NCBI GenBank assembly: GCA_017557885.1
Contig: JAFYXV010000009.1
Span: 1-64,000, forward strand
Source: a bacterium
GTDB lineage: Bacteria; Auribacterota; UBA3054
DNA: 64,000 bases
Direction: 5' to 3'
Shown here piece after piece: positions 16,975-25,200 of this stretch. Position 1 is the first letter of the stretch. Every line of letters begins with the position of its first letter. The position numbers were made by a program, and so were the translations under genes. Below the pieces are notes generated by a model. It was not told the origin of the DNA. It did no database searches and worked only from the letters and a program-made list of their open reading frames with translations.

Positions 16975-19389
16975 TTATTGAACTAGGGCTATACGAAAGC
17001 CGAAGCGGTTGCCGCGGACATCGGAGGGGCAGTGGAGGTAGCGGTGAGCGGAGCGGCAGTCGTGGGCGTCGTAGAACCAGCTCCCGCCCCGGAGAACACA
17101 GTCAATTCCACTGCTCGCGCCAACCGGATCGATCGCCGCATAACCAATATCCTTTTCATACCAGTCTAAGCACCACTCGTTAACATTACCGTGCATGTCA
17201 TAGAGGCCCCAGGCGTTGGGAAGATATGAGCCGACTTTGGTATGAGCATCGCTGTATCCGCCTTTGCCATCGTCTAGGTTGCGAATATAGCGGCCAACTT
17301 CCGCCATTTCATCGCACTCATGCGCATCTGACAAATTCTTTCCGCTGTTCAAAGCTGTGGTCGTGCCCGCTCTGCAAGCATACTCCCACTGCGCTTCTGT
17401 GGGCAGGTCAAAGATATTGCCGGCTATTCTTCTTAAACGACCTAAGAAGCTTTTCTTATCAACATCACGATTGTTCGGCCATTCAGATCCTTTTTCTGAT
17501 CCTCTTATAGCATCATATGATACGTATTCTACCGGACGCATTTCACCGAAATAATAAGACGGATTGTCCTTAGCAATCGTTTCAAATTGTTTCTGCGTCA
17601 TTTCAAACACGCCGATGTAATAAGCTTTGGTAAGCCTTACTGGGTGCTGACTCTCGCCTGTCCGTCTGCCTAATTCATTCTTTGGGCTGCCCATGGTAAA
17701 TGTTCCAGGTTCTATCCTTCTGAGCCAAAGCTCCTCCGTGCGGCATTTATCATCGCTGATATCCGGTCCGCTGATTGATGTGCGCATCTTGTTAGACGGG
17801 AGATCAAGGACCAGATATTTTGCCTGGGAGGTTACATCAGTATATTCGACTCTTAATTTCACTTCATCGACCAGATTGGTATAAGCATCATCTGGAATCC
17901 ATGTAAGTTTATGCTTACCCTTTCCAACCACGATGCCTGATGCTCCGTCATATTCAATTATGCCCATCTCATCCAGAGGATACTCTTTGCCGTCAGCCAA
18001 CTGACCGTATAACTTGACCTCGAACACCGGCAAGGTGTTTCCTGTCCCAGAACTGATCTCAAATTCAAAATCCTTTTGAATTTGATCATCTGGAACAGGA
18101 AACACATCATTATTTTGAACTAGGGCTATACGAAAGCCGTAGAAGTAGTCGTAGCCGTAGGAGCGGTTGTCGTAGTAGCTGCGGCGGCGGTAAGCGGAGC
18201 GGCAGTAGTCGGCGACGTTGCGCCAGCTCCCGCCCCGGAGAACACAGTCAATTCCACTGCTCGCGCCAACCGGATCGATTTCCGGCTCAACATAGAGCGT
18301 GCCATACCAATCTAAACACCACTCAAAGACATTTCCGTGCATATCGTAAAGTCCCCAACTGTTTGGCAAATATGATCCAACTTTGGCATAACCAACATAT
18401 TTTGAATTTCCCTCCTTATTAAAAGTTGCGCCCCCGTTATACCAATATCGTGCAAGCTTATTGAGATTGCCGTCCGAAACACTGTTGGTAAGGTTGTTAC
18501 CATCGTTTAGCGCAGTAGTCGTTCCAGCCCTGCAAGCGTATTCCCACTGGGCTTCTGTAGGAAGATCGAACAGGAAAGTGTTCCCCGTCTTATTTCTCAA
18601 AGAGTAAAAGAAGGAAGGAACAGTAATATTGTGTCTGTCATTTTTTTTGTCGTAATAATAGCCGCTGCCCCGTTCATCCACTTCATGATCTTTCGGCCAA
18701 TTTGTGCCTCTATTATCGCCTCGAAGCATAGTGTAGGAAACGTTCTCTACCGGCCTAGCCGATCCTTTAAATCTGGAATAATTGTATCCAGTAATCGTTT
18801 TGAACTGTTTCTGAGTCGTTTCAAAAACGCCGATATAATAAGCTTTAGTAAGCGTTACTTCATGCTGTGGCTCATTTCCACTTTTTCCTAATTCGCCACT
18901 TGGACTTCCCATCATAAAAGTTCCTGGTTCAATCCTTCTGAGCCAAAGTTCCTTGGTTCTGCATGTGTTTTTTGTAACGTCGGGTGGATCGTTCTGGTAG
19001 CTCATTTTATAGGTTTTGAGGTTAAGGCAAAGATAAGTTGCCTCATCCGTCACTTCTTCCGCTTCAACGCTTATTTTAATATTGCTTAGGTTCTTCTTTT
19101 TTCCATCTTTTGTGGCATTCCAGACAGAAGTGTAAGTTCCCTCTCCCAGGATGACGCCGGTCTTTCCTGCGCCTTCCAGTTTCTTTAGAACGAAGGGCTT
19201 TTTACCTGCAATCTCGCCTGTGAAGTTCAAAGAAAAGACCGGGAAAGTGTTGGTAGGATCCGCTGATGTTAATTTGTATGTAATCTCAACCTTTCCGTCG
19301 TCCGTGACGCTTGTGGAAACATCTGTCAGGCAATCTGACGCAAAACTTGAAAAAGTTGAGAGCAGGACTAGAAGAATAAGTTTTCTCAT
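16975..19389 (-). CDS. Secreted tandem SUMF1/FGE-fold protein with two putative DGR variable regions
   Basis: An 804-residue exported protein (signal peptide MRKLILLVLLSTFSSFA). It is an internal duplication: each half has a beta-rich domain of about 110 residues (K-L-T-S-A-D-P-T-N-T-F-P-V-F type) and then an FGE-sulfatase/C-type-lectin-like domain (about 146-425 and 545-804) with RRIEPGTFMMGSP, LPTEAQWEYACRAGT, GLYDMHGNV and CVLRGGSW motifs. The paired catalytic cysteines of true FGE are not kept, so ligand binding is more likely than sulfatase activation. Each half ends in a hypervariable segment flanked by identical DNA. It lies 70 bases after a similar gene and probably shares its transcript. 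Confidence 0.88.
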   Translation of the reverse strand: MRKLILLVLLSTFSSFASDCLTDVSTSVTDDGKVEITYKLTSADPTNTFPVFSLNFTGEIAGKKPFVLKKLEGAGKTGVILGEGTYTSVWNATKDGKKKNLSNIKISVEAEEVTDEATYLCLNLKTYKMSYQNDPPDVTKNTCRTKELWLRRIEPGTFMMGSPSGELGKSGNEPQHEVTLTKAYYIGVFETTQKQFKTITGYNYSRFKGSARPVENVSYTMLRGDNRGTNWPKDHEVDERGSGYYYDKKNDRHNITVPSFFYSLRNKTGNTFLFDLPTEAQWEYACRAGTTTALNDGNNLTNSVSDGNLNKLARYWYNGGATFNKEGNSKYVGYAKVGSYLPNSWGLYDMHGNVFEWCLDWYGTLYVEPEIDPVGASSGIDCVLRGGSWRNVADYCRSAYRRRSYYDNRSYGYDYFYGFRIALVQNNDVFPVPDDQIQKDFEFEISSGTGNTLPVFEVKLYGQLADGKEYPLDEMGIIEYDGASGIVVGKGKHKLTWIPDDAYTNLVDEVKLRVEYTDVTSQAKYLVLDLPSNKMRTSISGPDISDDKCRTEELWLRRIEPGTFTMGSPKNELGRRTGESQHPVRLTKAYYIGVFEMTQKQFETIAKDNPSYYFGEMRPVEYVSYDAIRGSEKGSEWPNNRDVDKKSFLGRLRRIAGNIFDLPTEAQWEYACRAGTTTALNSGKNLSDAHECDEMAEVGRYIRNLDDGKGGYSDAHTKVGSYLPNAWGLYDMHGNVNEWCLDWYEKDIGYAAIDPVGASSGIDCVLRGGSWFYDAHDCRSAHRYLHCPSDVRGNRFGFRIALVQ
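16978..17002 (-). repeat. 25-bp direct repeat, copy A (candidate IMH-like end)
   Basis: Identical to 18115-18139. It encodes G-F-R-I-A-L-V-Q immediately after the C-terminal variable segment and adjoins the stop codon. In a DGR reading this would be the 3' homing (IMH) side of the variable region. Confidence 0.9.
17003..17076 (-). other. Putative DGR variable region A (C-terminal)
   Basis: A 74-base segment encoding the surface-loop part of the second FGE fold. Of 25 codons, 23 end in C, although the flanking codons often end in A or T. It holds the adenine-free core TGCCGCTCCGCT. Against segment B (18140-18222), the first 16 codons differ at 13 bases, all at codon positions 1 or 2. Confidence 0.68.
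17077..17133 (-). repeat. 57-bp direct repeat, copy A
   Basis: Identical to 18223-18279. It encodes I-D-P-V-G-A-S-S-G-I-D-C-V-L-R-G-G-S-W directly before variable segment A. The rest of the two protein halves has diverged widely, so this perfect identity points to recent homing or gene conversion. Confidence 0.93.
18115..18139 (-). repeat. 25-bp direct repeat, copy B
   Basis: Identical to 16978-17002. It encodes G-F-R-I-A-L-V-Q after variable segment B, at the end of the first FGE domain, in the middle of the protein. Confidence 0.9.
18140..18222 (-). other. Putative DGR variable region B (internal)
   Basis: An 83-base segment in the first FGE domain, rich in Tyr, Asp, Arg and Ser. 27 of 28 codons end in C. 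It shares the adenine-free core TGCCGCTCCGCT with segment A and is 9 bases (three codons) longer. Aligned differences sit at codon positions 1 and 2, as expected if both came from AAC-rich template codons. Confidence 0.68.
18223..18279 (-). repeat. 57-bp direct repeat, copy B
   Basis: Identical to 17077-17133. It precedes variable segment B in the coding direction and encodes the conserved approach to the variable loop. Confidence 0.93.
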
Positions 19390-19410
19390 ACTTTCCTCTG
19401 AAATTAGTTT

Positions 19411-19445
19411 ACGCGGAAGAGGGTGACCTCTTCCGCGTTTTTTTT
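19411..19445 (+). terminator. GC-rich hairpin with T-run between the two SUMF1 genes
   Basis: Perfect 12-bp arms (19411-19422 and 19427-19438) with a 4-base loop. A run of eight T follows on the plus strand, so as a terminator it would stop plus-strand (antisense) transcription. For the minus-strand genes it is a stable hairpin 22 bases after the stop codon at 19460, resembling the post-VR hairpins of DGR targets. Confidence 0.7.
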
Positions 19446-19459
19446 GCGAACGAAGGGCT

Positions 19460-22225
19460 TTATTCCGGCAGCAAGGCGATGCGGAAGCCGAGGTGAAAAT
19501 TGTAGACGTAGGTGTAGGCCCCGCCGCTGCTATATGAGACGCCGCCGCCGTCGTAATGGTTTCCGCCCCTGATAACGCGGCCGGAGCCCGTATCGGGACC
19601 CACGGGATCTACTGTGGTTTCTGACGAACCTGTCCAGTCGATGCAAAATTCGCTTACGTTGCCGTGCATGTCGTAGAGACCCCAGTTGTTCACGAGATAT
19701 TTCCCGACGTCGGTGTGATACATATTATATGCGCCTTTCCCGTCGTCCCAATTATTTAAGTTACGGCCGACCTCGTTCGCGTTGGATTGCGTGTAATCCT
19801 TGCCGCTGTTAAGATCGGTGGTCGTGCCCGCCCTGCAGGCATACTCCCATTGGGCGCTCGTCGGCAGATCGAAGATGTTGCCGGCCTTTTTCCTGAGCCG
19901 TCCCATGAAGCTGTCTTCGTCAACATCATAGTTGGCTGGGAAGGCGGCGCCTTTTTCCGTGCCGCGCAGCATTTTGTAGTTGACGCTTTCCACGGGCCTT
20001 GTGGGGCCTGTATAGCTTGAAGGATTGCCGCCCGCGATGTTTTGGCATTGCTTCTGCGTCATTTCAAAGATGCCGATATAAAAGGCTTTCGTCAGCGTGA
20101 CATCTTTCTTCTCGCTTCCTCCCATGCCGAAGGTCCCGGGCTCTATTCTTCTGAGCCAGAGTTCGTCCGTCTTGCACGTGTCGTCGCTGAGATCGGGAGC
20201 GTTGGCGGAGATGCGCATCTTTCCGGTCTTGGTGTCAAGCACAAGATAATCGGCAAAATTCGTCACGTCCTCGAATTCAGTCCTAAGCTCCACGTCGTCC
20301 ATCTGATCGACGTACTCGGGATCAGGGATCCAGGTCAGATCGTGGTATCCGCGCCCGATAACTATTCCGCTGGCGCCGTCAAATTCAAGTTTTCCCATTT
20401 CCTCCAGCAGTTTTTCCGAACCGTCTTTCAGCTTGCCGTAGAATGTGGTCTGGAAGACCGGCATGGTGCTTTCCGTCGAAGGGATCAGTTTGTATTGGAA
20501 GACTCTTTTTGCAGTTGTGGACGGAGTAGCAAACGGGCTCAGGACCAGCGCAACACGGAAGCCTTCGTAGAAGGAAACATTATCAGAACTGCGGAAGTCG
20601 CGGGCAGCGGAGCGGCATCTGCCGGCTCGCCTGGATCCGGCGGCCCAGGCGCCGCTCTTTATGGTGCGATGCATGCTCCAGCTCGCTCCCAGGGGCTCAA
20701 CGATTGCTTCGCTTCCAGGGTCGCTCTGATACTGGTCAAGGCACCATTCGTTCACGTTGCCGTGCATGTCATAGAGGCCCCAGGCATTCGGCTTGTAGCA
20801 GCCGACTGTGGTATGAGCGTCGCTGTATCCGCCTTTGCCGTCGTCGCGATCGTAATGATAGCGGCCGACTTCATCCACGTTGAGGCATTCGTCTTCGTTG
20901 GTCAGGTCTTTCCCGCTGTTCAGGGCTGAGGTCGTTCCCGCCCTGCAGGCGAATTCCCATTGCGCCTCGGTGGGCAGATCGAAAGTCAGGCCGGTCTTGG
21001 CGCGAAGTTTGCCGAAGAAGGAGGAGGCGTCCACCTCATAGCTGTCGGGCCATTTTGCGCCTAACGTGTCGCCGCGGAGCATGTCATAGCTGACCATTTC
21101 CACCGGTCGGGTGTCGCCATGATAGTAAGAAGGATTCTCTCCCATGACAAGCTCGTACTGTTTCTGCGTCGTTTCGAAGACGCCGATGTAATAACTGTTC
21201 GTCAGCGTCACTTCATGCGACGTTTCGTTAACGTCCCTTCCCACTTCGGATTCGATGCTTCCCATCAGGAAGGTTCCCGGATCGATCTTGCGCAAAACAA
21301 GCTTCGTAGTCTTGTATTCTTCCGTCCAGCCGCCTTCGGGAATGCTATCCAAATAGGTGATAGGATACGAGGCAGCGGTTGGTCCGCCGGACAGGTCGAT
21401 GATTGCGTATCCCTCGCTGAACGTCGATTCCTCCGCTTCGATCTTCACCCTCATATCGCTCTTGGTGAAATAAAACTGTTCGCCGGGCGTCCAGATGATT
21501 TTATGTTCCCCGGTTCCTGCAACAGTGCCATCGGCGCCGTCTCCCATCAAAGCGCCTTTTTGAGAAAGGTCGAAGACCGTTTCTCCTTTGTCAACGGAAC
21601 CGTAAAACTTTACGCTGAAGGTGGCGTCGGCGTTTTCAGACTGAAGGCCGTAAGTAATGACGACGCTTCTGGAGAAGGGCCATATCTGCAATCCCCTGAT
21701 GTAGCTCACGCAGTTGGCCTGCGCGCTCATGGAAGCGAGAGAAATAATGGCGATCATCGCAAGCAGGCTCTTTGTGCGCTTTCTTAAGAAAAGCGCTCCA
21801 ATGAAAGCGATGAAAAGCAGCGCGGCCGGCTCCGGAACGAGCGTCACCTTTCTGGAGAAAACCTGCGAACCAAGTTCGGTTGAGATCGTTTCCTTCAGAA
21901 GATAAGTGTCGTCGAGGGGAAAATCCTTGTACGTATCGGATTTGTAATCCCAACGGATGCTCCCTTCCAGGGGAATGCACATGTAATCGCCGAAAAGGAG
22001 AGCGTTGATCTCAGGATCAGCGGTGTCTTCCGTCGTTACTTCAAGAGACTGCGGTTCGCCCGGCACCAGATAAGTGCTGTAGCAAATGTTGTCAGCCGGC
22101 CTTAAAACGATGGGCTTGTCAGTGATCTCGCTTCCGTCGAAGCGAAAATCAGCGGACCAGAGTTCGTCGCAGAAAGCGGGCAAACAGAAAAGGGCCGCGA
22201 TGCCGAAAAGAATGATTTTTTTCAT
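19460..22225 (-). CDS. Chimeric PEP-CTERM plus tandem SUMF1/FGE-fold secreted protein
   Basis: A 921-residue protein with three parts. Residues 1-152 are a complete small PEP-CTERM protein: signal peptide MKKIILFGIAALFCLPAFC, then V-P-E-P at 130-133, a hydrophobic helix and R-K-R at 148-150. Residues 153-170 form a second signal-like segment (SLLAMIAIISLASMSAQA). Residues 171-921 are two beta-domain plus FGE-fold repeats homologous to the gene at 16975-19389, with CRAGTT and GLYDMHGNVNEWC motifs. A PEP-CTERM signal normally sits at the extreme C-terminus, so this looks like an in-frame fusion or an internal start (Met157, 21757). It follows the M16-GH36 gene by 18 bases. Confidence 0.85.
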   Translation of the reverse strand: MKKIILFGIAALFCLPAFCDELWSADFRFDGSEITDKPIVLRPADNICYSTYLVPGEPQSLEVTTEDTADPEINALLFGDYMCIPLEGSIRWDYKSDTYKDFPLDDTYLLKETISTELGSQVFSRKVTLVPEPAALLFIAFIGALFLRKRTKSLLAMIAIISLASMSAQANCVSYIRGLQIWPFSRSVVITYGLQSENADATFSVKFYGSVDKGETVFDLSQKGALMGDGADGTVAGTGEHKIIWTPGEQFYFTKSDMRVKIEAEESTFSEGYAIIDLSGGPTAASYPITYLDSIPEGGWTEEYKTTKLVLRKIDPGTFLMGSIESEVGRDVNETSHEVTLTNSYYIGVFETTQKQYELVMGENPSYYHGDTRPVEMVSYDMLRGDTLGAKWPDSYEVDASSFFGKLRAKTGLTFDLPTEAQWEFACRAGTTSALNSGKDLTNEDECLNVDEVGRYHYDRDDGKGGYSDAHTTVGCYKPNAWGLYDMHGNVNEWCLDQYQSDPGSEAIVEPLGASWSMHRTIKSGAWAAGSRRAGRCRSAARDFRSSDNVSFYEGFRVALVLSPFATPSTTAKRVFQYKLIPSTESTMPVFQTTFYGKLKDGSEKLLEEMGKLEFDGASGIVIGRGYHDLTWIPDPEYVDQMDDVELRTEFEDVTNFADYLVLDTKTGKMRISANAPDLSDDTCKTDELWLRRIEPGTFGMGGSEKKDVTLTKAFYIGIFEMTQKQCQNIAGGNPSSYTGPTRPVESVNYKMLRGTEKGAAFPANYDVDEDSFMGRLRKKAGNIFDLPTSAQWEYACRAGTTTDLNSGKDYTQSNANEVGRNLNNWDDGKGAYNMYHTDVGKYLVNNWGLYDMHGNVSEFCIDWTGSSETTVDPVGPDTGSGRVIRGGNHYDGGGVSYSSGGAYTYVYNFHLGFRIALLPE

Positions 22226-22243
22226 AGTGTTTCTCTATGTTGG

Positions 22244-25200
22244 TTATTTAATATTTATTCTCCAGAGAAGGGAGGAACGTTTTTCAGGAAGCGTGGCTTT
22301 AATGCCTTCCATTAGTTCGCTGCCTTGGCATTGCCAAACTTTGCCGCTGTCCTCGTCTTTGAATTCGTAGCTCTTGTTCGCTTCAGCGAAGGGAAGTTTC
22401 AAAACGCAGGTGTCCTCTTCGCACTCATCCTGGCGGAAAGCGAGAACGACCGCCTTGCCCGCTTCCGGATCGTTGTAGGCGAAAGCGGTCCAGCCCTTGA
22501 GGTCGTTTTCATCATGCCAGGGCGTCAGGACGTAGTAGTCCTTGAGAAGGAGGTCTTCTAAGGAACGCCATTCTTTCAGAATGCTGCGCATGAGGTCGAG
22601 GTCAAGGTCAGGGTTCTGTGTGACCTGGCCGCCGATGCCCCAGGCTGCGGGCAGATACGAGGCTCTTGAAATGTAGAAGTCGCTCCCCTTGCCGGAGGGC
22701 GGATCTAATTCGCCTTTGGTCTCCTTGTTGTTGGTGCCGTGGAAGGGGATCCAATATGGCAGAGTGGAGCTCATGGAAAGGCGCAGTCCGGAAGTGGTCC
22801 TGTCGGCGTCGGAGCGCATGAAGGGTATGCCGCGGCGCATGGACTCGATGTCGTTGCGGCCGCCGCCGCTGGCGCAGGAATCGACGAATGTGCAGCCATT
22901 CCTGGTCCTCTGCCAATCGATGATGGCGTCCCAGAGGGCGTAGTGGCCCTGGATGAGGAAATTCTCGGTAAGGCCCTGGCGCGGGATGCCCAGTCTCTTG
23001 GTCTCCTCTTCATCGTGGAATTTCCAGTTGGGGGCGTGGGAGAAATTGTTGTCCTCCCTGTAAATGTCGGCGCCGACTCTCTTCATGGTGCCCAAGACTC
23101 TCCCTTTCGTCCACTCGAAGCATTCCTTGTTGCCGAGGTCGTTGGTGGTCTGGCGGTACTGCGCGCCGTCGTTTATTGCCCACTCTTTCTTGTAGCCGTA
23201 GTTTTCGACCAAGCCGTCAACGCCGGTCACGCGTTCCGGCTCGAACCACATGAGGTTCGCCATGCCTTTTTCGCGGCAGGCGTCGAAGTATTCCCTCAAG
23301 GTTTCGACGGGCCACTTGACCGGATCGACTTCCCAGCTGCCGACGCTGCTGTACCAGTAGAGGCCCGCAGTGTTCTTGTTGGGATCAGAATACCAGCCGG
23401 CGTCGAACCAGTGAACGTCCGCCACGAGGTCTTCTTTGACCAGCTTGTCCAGGGTCCTTTGCCAGGTGGTGTAGTCTTCCGCGGAGGAGCCGTCCCACTG
23501 CTCGATGTGTTCTTTGCCGGCGTCTGGGTTGAAGCCGACGACAGTGAAGGGCTTAATAGGATCGCCTTCGGCGTTGGCTCTAGGCATGTTGCATTCGATG
23601 AACCAGCGGCGCCAGAGATTCCATGCTTTGGTCTTATCCCTGCCAACGTATGGCAACAATACTACCAATCCGGTCCTGATCTTTTCACCGGGAAGAAGCG
23701 AGGCCTCAAGGAAAACATCGGACTTCAGGACAACTTTGGTCTCGTCTTCCGTCCGTTTGAATTTAGCTCCATAGGTTCCGGCCCAGCCAAGGGCGATGAA
23801 TATTCCTCCCTCACCCAACACGAGATCGTAATACGGGAAGGTCTCGTGAGTAGGGCGGCCGCTTAAGCTTAAGAAGGCCACCTCGCCCTCGCCTTTAGTA
23901 AGATCATGTTCGTAGGGCTTGTGATGATTCCCCTGGTCGCCGCCGATGCCTCTCAAAACGGGAGCGTCTCCGGTGAAGACGGTGTCAAGCGCTCTCAGTT
24001 TGGAGATGACCTGGGAAGGCTTGTCGCCCACGTTGGTGAAATAGACAGTGTATTCCGTCTCGTCGTACTTGTCGTTGTGCTTCGCCTGGATCTCGCCTAC
24101 CAGTTCGTCACTGATCTTGACCTTCTTGCAATAGGTCTCGCCGTCTTTCGTCCGCTCCGACTTTTCTTCTATGGTCGGAAAACCGGCGAACCCGGTGTAA
24201 GGCTTGCCGTCTATTGCGAAGGAAAAGAATTCCCCATCCTCGTTTTTGATTTGGTCGAAGATGGTTTGTTCGTCCTTGGGACCCACGACCACCGTCGTCA
24301 TCTTGGCGGGATCGATGTATTTTTTCGCCAGCGCTTTCATTTCAGCAAGCGTTATGTTCTCCGTGATCTTCTGGCGCTTCAATAGATAATCCACCGGGTA
24401 ATTAAAGCGCAGGATCGCCTCCAGAAGAAGGCGGCGGTCGCTGACCGTTTCACCGCGTCTGACCAGGGACTTGGCGACGGTTGCTTTCGTATAGGCGAGA
24501 TCCTCTTCGGAAAGATCGTCGGCATAATTCTTGACTAGGTCATTTATTATCTGCAGCGCTTCCTCAGTGTGGATGGCGTCAACCGCGGTGGAGATAACGT
24601 AGGATCCGAAATCTAATTCAGAGTCGAAGTAGGAACTGGCGCCGTAGGTGTAGGCTTTCTCTTCGCGGAGCACGATGTTCAGCCTGGAGCTGAAGCAGCC
24701 GCCCAGCATGAAGTTCATGAGATGCGCCTTGAAGAATTCCTCGTCCTGGCAGCTCATGGCGGGAAGACCGACTCTTATTTCACTCTGTGCGGCGTCCTCG
24801 CTCTTTTTGAAGACTTTCCTGCCGGGAACGTAATTTTCCAGGGTGGGCTTAGCGGCTTTTTGAACTTTCGCTTTGGAATAGAATTCAATGATGCCGGATG
24901 AAAGTTTCTTCAGCTCCTCCAGGTCGATGTCCCCTACCGCCGCGATGGAAAGCGGCGAATTGGCAATCGTGTTCTTAAAGTAATCGGCAACGTCCTTTTC
25001 AGTGAGTTTCTCTATGCTTTCGACTGTTCCGTTAAGCGGCATGGCGACAGGGACGCGGCCGTAAATGTTTTCATAGAAGAGATTGTCGGCCAGGCACTCC
25101 GGATCGATCGCGTCCTGGCGCAGCTGATCGAGCTGGCGGGCTTTCACGCGGGCGAAATCCTCCTGCCTGAAGGCCGGCTTGGTCAGCGCCTGCTCTATGA

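Noticed and set aside
16975-19389. True formylglycine-generating enzyme (sulfatase activator)
   Set aside because: The paired active-site cysteines are not conserved, there are two tandem domains with hypervariable ends, and no sulfatase gene is nearby.
16700-22300. Template repeat or reverse transcriptase of a DGR inside the window
   Set aside because: I looked for further copies of the 25-bp and 57-bp flanks and for an RT protein with a YxDD motif among the coding regions and found none, so the element, if real, lies elsewhere.
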